Assembly (NCBI RefSeq): GCF_006539185.1
Contig: NZ_BJMN01000007.1
Span: 124,001 to 188,000 of the forward strand
Direction: 5' to 3'
Length of the DNA: 64,000 nt
Origin: Streptomyces gardneri
GTDB taxonomy: Bacteria; Actinomycetota; Actinomycetes; Streptomycetales; Streptomycetaceae
Shown here: positions 54,059-63,000 of the stretch, in pieces
Layout: each line of letters begins with the position of its first letter
Position numbering within the stretch: the stretch's first letter is position 1
Made by a program: the position numbers and the translations under genes
Notes under the pieces: model-generated
Seen by the model: the letters and a program-made list of their open reading frames with translations, nothing else
Told to the model about the DNA's origin: nothing
Database searches by the model: none

Positions 54059-54785
54059 CCCACTCCTTCCTCTCCCGGGTCGATGCGGGAGGGGTGGTCC
54101 GGCCTCCTGATGACGCTGACAGGCTGACGGGATGAGGCCGTGCCGCGGTGCGCCGTGGCGCACGACGGGGCGAAGCGCTGCTTGGTGGGCCCAGGCGCCG
54201 CCTGGGCCTTCGTGGCCGGAACCGACGGCGTGGTGCGCGCGTCCTCGGTGGCGGACGGTGTCCGGCGCCCGATCGGGTTTGGCCGAAGGCGGCTTCGCCT
54301 CGGTCGTCTCCGTCCTTTTGCGGGGCGTGAGAATGCCGCCTATCCGCCCAATCCTTGATTTAACGGACTACCCGAGTAATCGCCATACTCTACCGGTCGT
54401 GAAGCGGCTCGATCCATGCTGTCGGAGTGGAACGCATGGGGGGCGGAAGTTCGCTGACGGCCATGGTCCCGGGGTCCGCACACGGCCGGTACTTGTCGGT
54501 CGCGGGTGTGGGGGCGGTCGGGGTGCCTTGACGGTGCCGAGGTGACCAGCCGTTTCTGAGCCGTACTCGGTGGTGGGGCTCAGAGTGCGTCCTGTTGTCG
54601 CGATCTCCCGCAGTGTCAGTAGCCAGTAGCCAGTAGCCAATACCTGTACCAGTGCCAACGCCAGTGCCGGCGTCGGTGCCGGTGTTCGTCGTGCCCGCGT
54701 CCACGGCCGCAGGCGCCCGACCCGGCGGCCGTAAGGGCACGACCAACAGCAGACCAATCCGTATCCCGCCGAACCGGAGGTACCC
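54059..54785. other. 727-base region before the NRPS cluster, no convincing gene
   Basis: Several overlapping frames exist but none has a good ribosome binding site or recognisable product. The stretch 54335-54410 is clearly AT-richer and probably contains the promoter of the NRPS operon, although I could not place both promoter elements. A short array of three CAGTAGC units lies at 54617-54637. It marks the boundary between housekeeping-like genes and the NRPS cluster. Confidence 0.5.
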
Positions 54786-54989
54786 ATGGACGGCGACACC
54801 CAGTCCTATGTGGTCGTACTCAACGACGAGGAGCAGTACTCGATCTGGCCGGCCGACCGTGACCTGCCGCTCGGCTGGCGCGGCGACGGCGTCAGCGGTT
54901 CCAAGGAGGAATGCCTGGCCCACATCGGCGAGGCCTGGACGGACATGCGTCCGTCGAGCTTACGCCAGGCCGGTCAGACCGGTTTCTAG
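54786..54989 (+). CDS. MbtH-like NRPS accessory protein
   Basis: A 67-residue MbtH protein, which binds and activates adenylation domains. The family signature is clear: [19 protein letters not shown], then [18 protein letters not shown] and [14 protein letters not shown] precedes the ATG. Codon 59 is TTA (54960-54962), the rare leucine codon that depends on the bldA tRNA in Streptomyces, so production of this factor, and hence of the peptide, may be developmentally controlled. It is the first gene of the NRPS operon, 21 bases before the first synthetase. Confidence 0.95.
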   Translation: MDGDTQSYVVVLNDEEQYSIWPADRDLPLGWRGDGVSGSKEECLAHIGEAWTDMRPSSLRQAGQTGF

Positions 54990-55010
54990 CCACCCCACTC
55001 AGAGCGAAGG

Positions 55011-58000
55011 ATGACGTGCCAGATGGTGCTCAATGAATTCCACGCCCGGGTGGCCGAGGCACCGGATACGGTCGCGGTGCAGGACGGTGACCTGAGACTG
55101 ACCTACCGGAGCCTCGCCGCGCACGCGTCCGCTCTGGCGACCGAGCTCACCGAGCGGGGGGTGGGCCAGGACAGCGTCGTGGCCGTCTACGCCAACCGGT
55201 CGGCGGAACTGGTGGTCGCGGAGCTGGCCGTCCTGCTGGCGGGCGCGGCCTACCTGCCGCTGGACCCGGCCCACCCGGCCGCTCGGATCCGTCAACTGCT
55301 GGAGGCCTCCGGCGCCGTGGCGGTCCTCAGTACCGAGCCGCTGGTGTCCGGCGGGGCGCCGCTCGGCGACGACGTCCTGCTCGTCGACCTGACCGAGGAG
55401 CCGTCCGGCGCGGCCCTCCAGGCACCGCCCCGCGTGGACGGCGCCGCACTCGCGTACGTGATCTACACGTCGGGTTCCACCGGCCGGCCCAAGGGCGTCG
55501 CGGTGAGCCACGCCAGCCTGGCCAACCTGATGCACTGGCACCACAAGACCTACGGGACCCGGCGGGAGGACCGCTCGACCCTGCTGGCCAGCCCGGGATT
55601 CGACGTGTCCGTCCAGGACATCTGGTTCACCCTGACCGCCGGCGCCACCTTGGTGGTGCCGCCCGCGGAGGTGCGCACCTCGCCTCCCGCGCTCGCCGCC
55701 TGGCTGGCCGACGAGCAGATCACCGTGACCTTCCTGCCCACCCCGCTGGCCGAGGCCGTCCTCGACGAGACGTGGCCGGCGCACACGGTGCTGCGGTTCC
55801 TGCACACCGGCGGCTCGGCGATGCAGCGCGGTGTGCCGGACGGCCTGCCGTTCACGGTGATCAATCTCTACGGGCCGACCGAAGGCACCGTGAAGGTCAC
55901 GGCCGGCGAAGTGCTGCCGCAGGGAGTGGTGCCGCCGCCGATCGGGGTGCCCGTCGACGGCGTGCGCTGCTACGTCCTGGACGGGCTCGACCCGGTGCCC
56001 GACGGCGAAGCCGGCGAGCTGTGCCTGGGCGGCGCGTGCGTGGCACGCGGATACCTGCACGACCCGGTGGCCACGGCGGCCGCGTTCGTGCCGGACATCG
56101 CCGTCCCCGGGCAGCGGATGTACCGCACCGGCGACAAGGTCCGCCGCCGCCCCGACGGGGTCTTCGAGTACATCGGCCGCTACGACGACCAGGCCAAGAT
56201 CCGCGGGTTCCGGATCGAACCCGGCGAAGTGGCCACGGTCCTCAAGCAGCACCCGGGCGTCCGGGACGCCTTCGTCGCGGTCGAACACTCCGGCCGCCCC
56301 GACGCGCGCCTGGTCGGCTACGTGGTCACCGCCGTCCCCACGGCCGAGCTGGTCGACTTCGTCGCGGTCAAGCTGCCCAGCTACATGGTGCCGGCGGCGC
56401 TCGTCGTGCTGCCCGAGCTGCCGCTGACACCCAACGGCAAGGTCGACCGGGCCGCGCTGCCCGCCCCCGACCGGGCAGCGGCCGGCCTGGCCGCCGCCGC
56501 CGTCGCGCCCCGCACCCAGACCGAGGCGACGCTGGCGGGGATCATGGCCGGGCTGCTCGGCGCCGCGGAGGTGGGCGTCCACGACGACTTCTTCGCGCTG
56601 GGCGGGAACTCGCTGCTCGTCGCCGGTCTGGCGGGGCGCATCGCCGCGGAGCTGCACACCGTGGTGAGCGTGCCCGAACTGTTCGGCGCGCCCACCATCG
56701 CCGACCTCGCCGTGATCATCGACCAGCGGGCCGCCGAAGGCGACGGCCGTGAACCCGTCGCCCAGGCGATCGCGCCGACCGCGCCGCCGGTGCGCCGAGG
56801 CGACCGGAACCGGCCGATCCCGCTGTCCCTGCCGCAGGAGAGGGTCTTCTTCTTCGAGCAGCTCTCGCCCGGCAACCTCGCCTACAACTTCCAGGCCACG
56901 GTGTCCTTGCAGGGCGACGTGGACGTCGACGCCCTGCGCGCGACGCTCGACGAGATCGTCCGCCGGCACGAGGTCCTGCGCACCGCCTTCGTCGCCGTCG
57001 ACGGCGTGGGCTACCAGCGTCCGCTGGCAGAGGCCAAGGCATCGCTGCTGGTCCTCGACGTCCCGGCCGAGCAGGCCGACGAGGTCGTCGCCGCGCAACT
57101 GCGCGAGCCGTTCGACCTGACCAAGCCGCCGCTGGCCCGCTGGGTCCTGCTGCGGCACGGCGACGGGCAGAACACCTTCCTCCACGTGGAGCACCACTTC
57201 GTCCACGACGGCTGGTCGCTCTCGGTGTTCCTGTCCGAGTTCCGCGCCCTCTACCCGGCCTTCGCCGCGGGACAGCCTTCGCCGCTGCCCGAACTGGAGG
57301 TCCAGTACGCGGACTACGCGATCTGGCAGCGGGACTGGATGCGCGGCGACGTGCTGCGCGCGCACGTCGACCACTGGACCGCCCGGCTGGCCGGCGCCCC
57401 GGACACCCTGGAACTGCCCGCCGACCGGCCGCGCCCGCCGGTGATGACCTTCCGCGGCCGGGCGCCGCGAATCCGGATCCCGGACGAACTGGCCCGTAAG
57501 CTGCGAGCCTTCAGCCGCGAGAACAGGGTCTCGCTGTTCTCCACCATGTACGCGGGCTTCGCGGCACTGCTGCACCGCTACACCGGGCAGCAGGACATGC
57601 TCGTCGGCACCGGCGCGGCGAACCGGAACGTACCCGAGCTGGAGCCGCTGCTCGGCATGCTCGTCAACACGCTGGTCATGCGCACCAAGGTGTCGGCCGA
57701 CCAGTCGTTCAACGACCTGCTCGCCCAGGTGCGCCAGAGCGTCGCCGAGACACTTGCCTGGTCGGACACCCCTGTCGACGCGGTCATCGACGCGATCGAC
57801 CCGGCCCGTGACCCCTCGCGTACCCCGCTGTTCCAGGTCATGTTCAGCTTCCATGACTCCGCGGTGCCCGACATCGACTTCGGCGGGCTCACCGGCAAGG
57901 TCACCGAGCGCTCGAACAAGACGGCCAAGGCCGACCTCAACGTCATCGTGATCCCGCGAGGCGAGCAGCGCATGGGTCGAGCGGCCCGGCCCGAGGACGA

Positions 58001-60083
58001 CGACCTCACCATGATCTGGGAGCACTCGGCCGACCTGTTCGACGAAGCCACCATGGAGCGGATGGTCACGCACTACCTGACCCTGCTCTCCGACGCCGTG
58101 GCCAGTCCGGACACCCGCGTGGGCACACTGCGCATGCTCCCGGACGCGGAGGTCGACGAGCTCGACCGCTGGGCCCGCGGACCCGCACCGGCCGACACCC
58201 GGCCGGTGACCGAACTGATCGCCCGGCAGGTGCAGGAGCGCCCGGACGCCGTCGCGGTGCGCCGGCCGGACGGACAGCTCAGTTACGCGCAGCTGTGGCA
58301 GCGCGCCGGCCAACTGGCCAACAGGCTCCGCGAATCCGGCATCACCGCCGAGGAGCCGGTGGCGGTGTACGCCGACCGCTCCCTGGAACTGGTGGTCGGC
58401 GAACTCGCGGTCCTCATGGCCGGCGGATGCTATCTGCCCGTCGACCCGGCCTACCCGGCCGAACGCATCGCGTTCATAGTGCAGGACGCCGGCGTACGGA
58501 AGATCCTCACCACCCCCGAGACCCGGAAGCAGCTGCCGGAGTCCTCCCGGAACCTGCATGTACTCGACCTCGACTTCGATATCACGGACGAGCCGATCCA
58601 CGCCGACCAGGTCACCCCGGAGCGGTTGGCGTACCTCATCTACACCTCGGGATCCACCGGCCGCCCCAAGGGAGTGGCACTGCCGCACCAGGGCCTCTCG
58701 AACCTGGTCGCCTGGCACATCGCCGAGTACGCGCTCGAACCGGCGGACCGCACCACACTGTTCGCGAGCCCCGGATTCGACGCCTCGACATGGGAGATCT
58801 GGCCCACCCTCGCGGCAGGCGGCACCCTGACCGTCGTCCCGTCGGACCTGCGGGCCGCACCGGCGGAACTCGTGCGCTGGCTCGGCGACGAGAAGATCAC
58901 CGCGACATTCCTGCCCACCCCCATCGCTGCCGCCGTCCTGGCCGAGCCGTGGCCGGCCGACACCGCGCTGCGCGCACTGCTGACGGGTGGCGACGTCCTC
59001 CCGGCAGCGCCCTCCACAGGGTTGCCGTTCCGGTTGTTCAACCACTACGGACCGACGGAGAACACCGTCGTCGCCACGGCGGGCCTCGTACCGCCGGACG
59101 CGGCAGGACTGCGCCCGGCCATCGGCAGGCCGATCAGCGGGATCGACGCCCGCGTGCTGGACGCCGAAGGACAGCCCGTACCCACCGGCGTCCGCGGCGA
59201 GCTGTACCTCGGCGGAACCGCGGTGGCCCGCGGCTACGTCAACCGCCCCACGCTCACCGCGCAGAGCTTCCTCGCCGACCCGTTCACCGACCGACCCGGC
59301 GCACGCCTGTACCGCACCGGCGACCTGGTCCGCTGGCGCCCGGACGGGCAACTGGAATTCCTCGGCCGCGCCGACGAGCAGGTGAAGATCCGGGGCTTCC
59401 GCATCGAACCCGAGGAGATCGCGGCCACACTCAGGGAACACCCGGACCTGCGGGACGCCGTGGTCGTCGCCCACACGCCCGCACCGGGAGCCGAAGCCTC
59501 ACTCGTGGCCTACGCCTGCGCCCACACCCCGAGCGCGACCGTCCTCGAGGACAAGCTCCTTTCGTTCCTGCACGACCGGCTGCCCGTGTACATGGTCCCG
59601 GACAAGGTCGTCCTGCTTCCCGCTCTGCCGCTCACCGAGCACGGCAAGGTCGACCATGACGCGCTGGCCGCCCTGACACCCGCCACGACGGCCGAGCCCG
59701 AGGCGCAGCAGACGCCGCGCACCCCGGAGGAGGAGCGCATCACGCAGCTGGCCTCCGCGCTGCTCTACGACCAGCCGGTGGGACGTACGGACGACTTCTT
59801 CCGCGCCGGCGGCCACTCCCTGCTGGCGGCCCGGCTGGTGGCCCAGGTCAACGAGGCCTTCGGCGTCGAGGTGTCGATCGCCACGTTCCTCCAGCGCCCC
59901 ACGGTGGCGAGCCTGGCGGACGCCGTGACCGCCGCGGTCGCAGGGACCGCATCGGGCCCCGCCCCGATCAGGCCCCGCACCCGCCGCTCGGCCGTGAGGC
60001 CGTCCTCCGAGTCCGACCGGACCGGTGGCAGGAGCGACCAGTCGCACCTGCCCGACACGCACGAAACCGAGGTGGAGCAGTGA
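55011..60083 (+). CDS. two-module NRPS, A-T-C-A-T
   Basis: A 1690-residue synthetase that starts directly with an adenylation domain, so it is an initiating enzyme. A1 spans about 10-495, T1 about 505-575 (Ser in FFALGGNSLL), C about 600-1040 (EHHFVHDGWSLS), A2 about 1065-1560, and T2 about 1575-1640 (FFRAGGHSLL), followed by an Arg/Ser-rich tail. Reading specificity positions against PheA gives DVQFHGLVK for A1, which I cannot assign. For A2 it gives DAWFLGHVV, one change from the leucine code. No epimerase or methyltransferase domain is present. The stop overlaps the GTG of the next synthetase. An ATG at 55023 is an alternative start. Confidence 0.95.
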   Translation: MTCQMVLNEFHARVAEAPDTVAVQDGDLRLTYRSLAAHASALATELTERGVGQDSVVAVYANRSAELVVAELAVLLAGAAYLPLDPAHPAARIRQLLEASGAVAVLSTEPLVSGGAPLGDDVLLVDLTEEPSGAALQAPPRVDGAALAYVIYTSGSTGRPKGVAVSHASLANLMHWHHKTYGTRREDRSTLLASPGFDVSVQDIWFTLTAGATLVVPPAEVRTSPPALAAWLADEQITVTFLPTPLAEAVLDETWPAHTVLRFLHTGGSAMQRGVPDGLPFTVINLYGPTEGTVKVTAGEVLPQGVVPPPIGVPVDGVRCYVLDGLDPVPDGEAGELCLGGACVARGYLHDPVATAAAFVPDIAVPGQRMYRTGDKVRRRPDGVFEYIGRYDDQAKIRGFRIEPGEVATVLKQHPGVRDAFVAVEHSGRPDARLVGYVVTAVPTAELVDFVAVKLPSYMVPAALVVLPELPLTPNGKVDRAALPAPDRAAAGLAAAAVAPRTQTEATLAGIMAGLLGAAEVGVHDDFFALGGNSLLVAGLAGRIAAELHTVVSVPELFGAPTIADLAVIIDQRAAEGDGREPVAQAIAPTAPPVRRGDRNRPIPLSLPQERVFFFEQLSPGNLAYNFQATVSLQGDVDVDALRATLDEIVRRHEVLRTAFVAVDGVGYQRPLAEAKASLLVLDVPAEQADEVVAAQLREPFDLTKPPLARWVLLRHGDGQNTFLHVEHHFVHDGWSLSVFLSEFRALYPAFAAGQPSPLPELEVQYADYAIWQRDWMRGDVLRAHVDHWTARLAGAPDTLELPADRPRPPVMTFRGRAPRIRIPDELARKLRAFSRENRVSLFSTMYAGFAALLHRYTGQQDMLVGTGAANRNVPELEPLLGMLVNTLVMRTKVSADQSFNDLLAQVRQSVAETLAWSDTPVDAVIDAIDPARDPSRTPLFQVMFSFHDSAVPDIDFGGLTGKVTERSNKTAKADLNVIVIPRGEQRMGRAARPEDDDLTMIWEHSADLFDEATMERMVTHYLTLLSDAVASPDTRVGTLRMLPDAEVDELDRWARGPAPADTRPVTELIARQVQERPDAVAVRRPDGQLSYAQLWQRAGQLANRLRESGITAEEPVAVYADRSLELVVGELAVLMAGGCYLPVDPAYPAERIAFIVQDAGVRKILTTPETRKQLPESSRNLHVLDLDFDITDEPIHADQVTPERLAYLIYTSGSTGRPKGVALPHQGLSNLVAWHIAEYALEPADRTTLFASPGFDASTWEIWPTLAAGGTLTVVPSDLRAAPAELVRWLGDEKITATFLPTPIAAAVLAEPWPADTALRALLTGGDVLPAAPSTGLPFRLFNHYGPTENTVVATAGLVPPDAAGLRPAIGRPISGIDARVLDAEGQPVPTGVRGELYLGGTAVARGYVNRPTLTAQSFLADPFTDRPGARLYRTGDLVRWRPDGQLEFLGRADEQVKIRGFRIEPEEIAATLREHPDLRDAVVVAHTPAPGAEASLVAYACAHTPSATVLEDKLLSFLHDRLPVYMVPDKVVLLPALPLTEHGKVDHDALAALTPATTAEPEAQQTPRTPEEERITQLASALLYDQPVGRTDDFFRAGGHSLLAARLVAQVNEAFGVEVSIATFLQRPTVASLADAVTAAVAGTASGPAPIRPRTRRSAVRPSSESDRTGGRSDQSHLPDTHETEVEQ

Positions 60084-63000
60084 GCGGAGCCATAGAACCG
60101 GAGACCGAGGAAGAGGACGGTCCCGCTCCGCTGTCGTACGCGCAACAGCGACTGTGGTTCCTCGACCAACTCCAGCCCGGCAGCTCGGTCTACAACGTCC
60201 CGCTCGGCTACGACATCACCGGCCCGCTGCACCGCACGGCCCTCGAACAGGCGCTCGCCGAAGTCGTGCGCCGCCACGAGATCCTGCGAACCTCCTTCCG
60301 GTCCACCGGCGGAACCCCGCACCAGGTGGTCCTGTCACCCGCTCCTGTGTCCGTACCCGTCGTCGACCTGACCGCACCCGGCCGGACCGCGCACGAGATC
60401 GCACAGGAGGCGGCGCGACTCGCGGACGAGGAAGCCGGCACCCCGTTCGACCTGGTCGCCGGCCGGGTCATCCGGGCTCGCCTGCTGCGCCTGGGTGAGC
60501 AGCAGCACCGGCTGCTGCTCACCGTGCACCACCTCGCCTGTGACGCCGCGTCGGTCGCCACGCTCGGCAAGGAGATCGAGGTCCAGTACCTGGCCGCCCT
60601 CTCCGGCCAGGAGCGGCGCGAGCCCGATCTGCCCATGCAGTACGCCGACTTCGCCGACTGGCAGCAGAGCACCCTCGCCGGACCCGAACTCGACCGGCTC
60701 CTGGCGTACTGGAAAGACAACCTGGCCGGCATGCCGGCCCACCACCTGCCCACCGACCACGCCCGCCCTCCGGTGCAGAGCTACCGCGGCTCCGCGCTCA
60801 CCTTCCAGCTGCCGGCCGAATCGGTCCAGCGGCTCGAAGAACTGGGCAGGTCCGAAGGCGTCACGCTCTACAGCGTGCTGCTCGCCGCTTTCGCGGTGCT
60901 GCTGCGGGGTCACGTCGGCGAGGACGAGGTCGTGGTCGGCACCCCGGTCTCCGGACGGGAACGGCCCGAACTGGCCGGCCTGATCGGATTCTTCACCAAC
61001 ACCCTGGTGCTGCGCTGCGACCTCACCTCCGGCCCGACGTTCCGTGAACTGATCCAGCGACTGTGGACGCAGGTCAAGGGAGCACTGGCCCACCAGGACC
61101 TGCCGTTCGAGAAGCTCGTCGAGGAACTCCACCCCGACCGTGATCTCGCCCAGAACCCGCTGTTCCAGGTGCTGTTCAGCTATCGCTACGAAGAGGAGGG
61201 CGCCGGGCTGCGTCTGGACGGCTGCCAGGTGCAGCCCGTCCTGGGCGACACCGGTGCGGCGCGGTTCGACCTCACGCTCAGCCTCACCCGGAACCCGGCG
61301 GGCGTGACCGGCCGACTGGAGTACAGCACCGACCTCTTCGAAGCCACCACCGCCCAGCGGATCGCGGAGCGCTACGTCAACGTCGTCACCGCCGCCGCGC
61401 TTGCCCCGGACCGGCCCGTCGACGAGCTGACGGTGCTGCCGGCGGGCGAACTCGCCCTCCTGGCCGACTGGCAGACGGGCACCCGGGCCGAGACCACCGA
61501 CGCCCTGGTCCACCAGCTGTTCGCCGAGCGGGTGGCCGCGACACCCGACGCGGTCGCCCTGGTCGCCGCCGACGCCACGTTGACCTACCACGAACTCGAC
61601 CGGCTCGCCGACCGCTTCGCCGACGAGCTGCACCAGCTCGGCGTGGCGCCGGACGAGCCGGTCGGCGTCCATCTCGGACGCACATCCCTGCTGATGGTCA
61701 CCCTGCTGGGGATCCTCAAGGCGGGTGCGGCGTATCTCCCGCTGGATCCCGGCTACCCGCGCGACCGCCTGGCGTTCATGGTCAACGACGCCGGCGTGCG
61801 ACTGGTCGTGGCGGACGCGGGCTCCGCCGCGGCCGCCGGGCGGCTCGGTGCCGCCCATGTCGTGGTCCCCGATCTGACCGGGGCACCGGACGGTCCGCCC
61901 GGCAGTCCGCGTCCGGCTGCCACGGCCGACAACCTGGCGTATGTGATCTACACGTCCGGGTCCACCGGACAGCCCAAGGGCGTCATGGTCACCCACCGCA
62001 ACGTGGCCAACCTCTTCGCCGGGATGAACGACGTGTTCGGCGCCGACGAGCCCAGTACCTGGCTCGCGGTGACGAGCGTCTCCTTCGACATCTCCGTCGT
62101 CGAGCTGCTGTGGGCGCTGACACACGGCCACCGGATCGTGCTGCGCGCCGAACCGCCCCTGCCGTCGGTCCAGGCCGCCGCGGAATCGGCCGCGGCGGCC
62201 GAGGCCCGCGCCCGGCCCATCGACTTCAGCCTCCTCTACTTCGGCAGCGACTCCGAAGCCAGCTCCGACGACCGCTACCGCCTGCTGCTGGAGGGCGCGA
62301 AGTTCGCCGACCGCAACGGCTTCACCGCCGTGTGGACCCCCGAACGCCACTTCCACCAGTTCGGCGGTCTGTACCCGAACCCCTCGGTGATGGCCGCGGC
62401 CGTCGCCGCGACCACCGAGCGGGTCCAGGTCCGCGCGGGCAGTGTGGTGATGCCGTTGCACGACCCGCTGCGGGTGGCCGAGGAATGGTCCGCCGTGGAC
62501 AACATCTCGGCCGGCCGGGTCGGCATCTCCCTCGCGTCCGGTTGGCACGCCAACGACTTCGCGCTCGCACCGGACCGGTACGAGAAGCGCAAGCAGCTGA
62601 TGATGGACGGCCTCGCGGAGGTCCGAAAGCTGTGGCGCGGCGAGAAGGTGACCCGGTCCAACGGCGTCGGCGCCGAGGTCGAGGTCGGCGTGTACCCCCG
62701 GCCCGTCCAGCCGGAGCTGCCGGTGTGGCTGACCAGCGCGAAGCACCCGGAAACCTTCCGGATGGCAGGCGAGGCCGGCACCGGGGTGCTCACCCACCTC
62801 CTCGGGCACAGCCTGGAGGAACTGGCCGAGAAGATCGCGCTGTACCGCAAGGCCTGGCGCGAGCACGGGCACCCCGGCGACGGTCACGTGGCGGTCATGG
62901 TGCACACGTTCGTCGGCCCGGACATCGACGAAGTCCGGAAGCTGGTCCGGGAACCGATGAGCCGCTATCTGGAGACCTCCTTCGACCTGATCGCCTCGCT

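Noticed and set aside
54132..54545. Overlapping open frames in the gap before the NRPS cluster
   Set aside because: Three frames compete, none has a ribosome binding site or family motif, and the segment includes an AT-rich stretch typical of a promoter.
55011..56500. Proline as substrate of the first adenylation domain
   Set aside because: Only the first four code positions (DVQF) match proline-type codes. The remaining positions (HGLVK) do not.
54999..59474. Very long open frame (about 1490 codons) on the minus strand opposite the first NRPS
   Set aside because: It is a shadow of the high-GC coding frame on the other strand. It has no recognisable domains, while the plus strand shows complete NRPS motifs.
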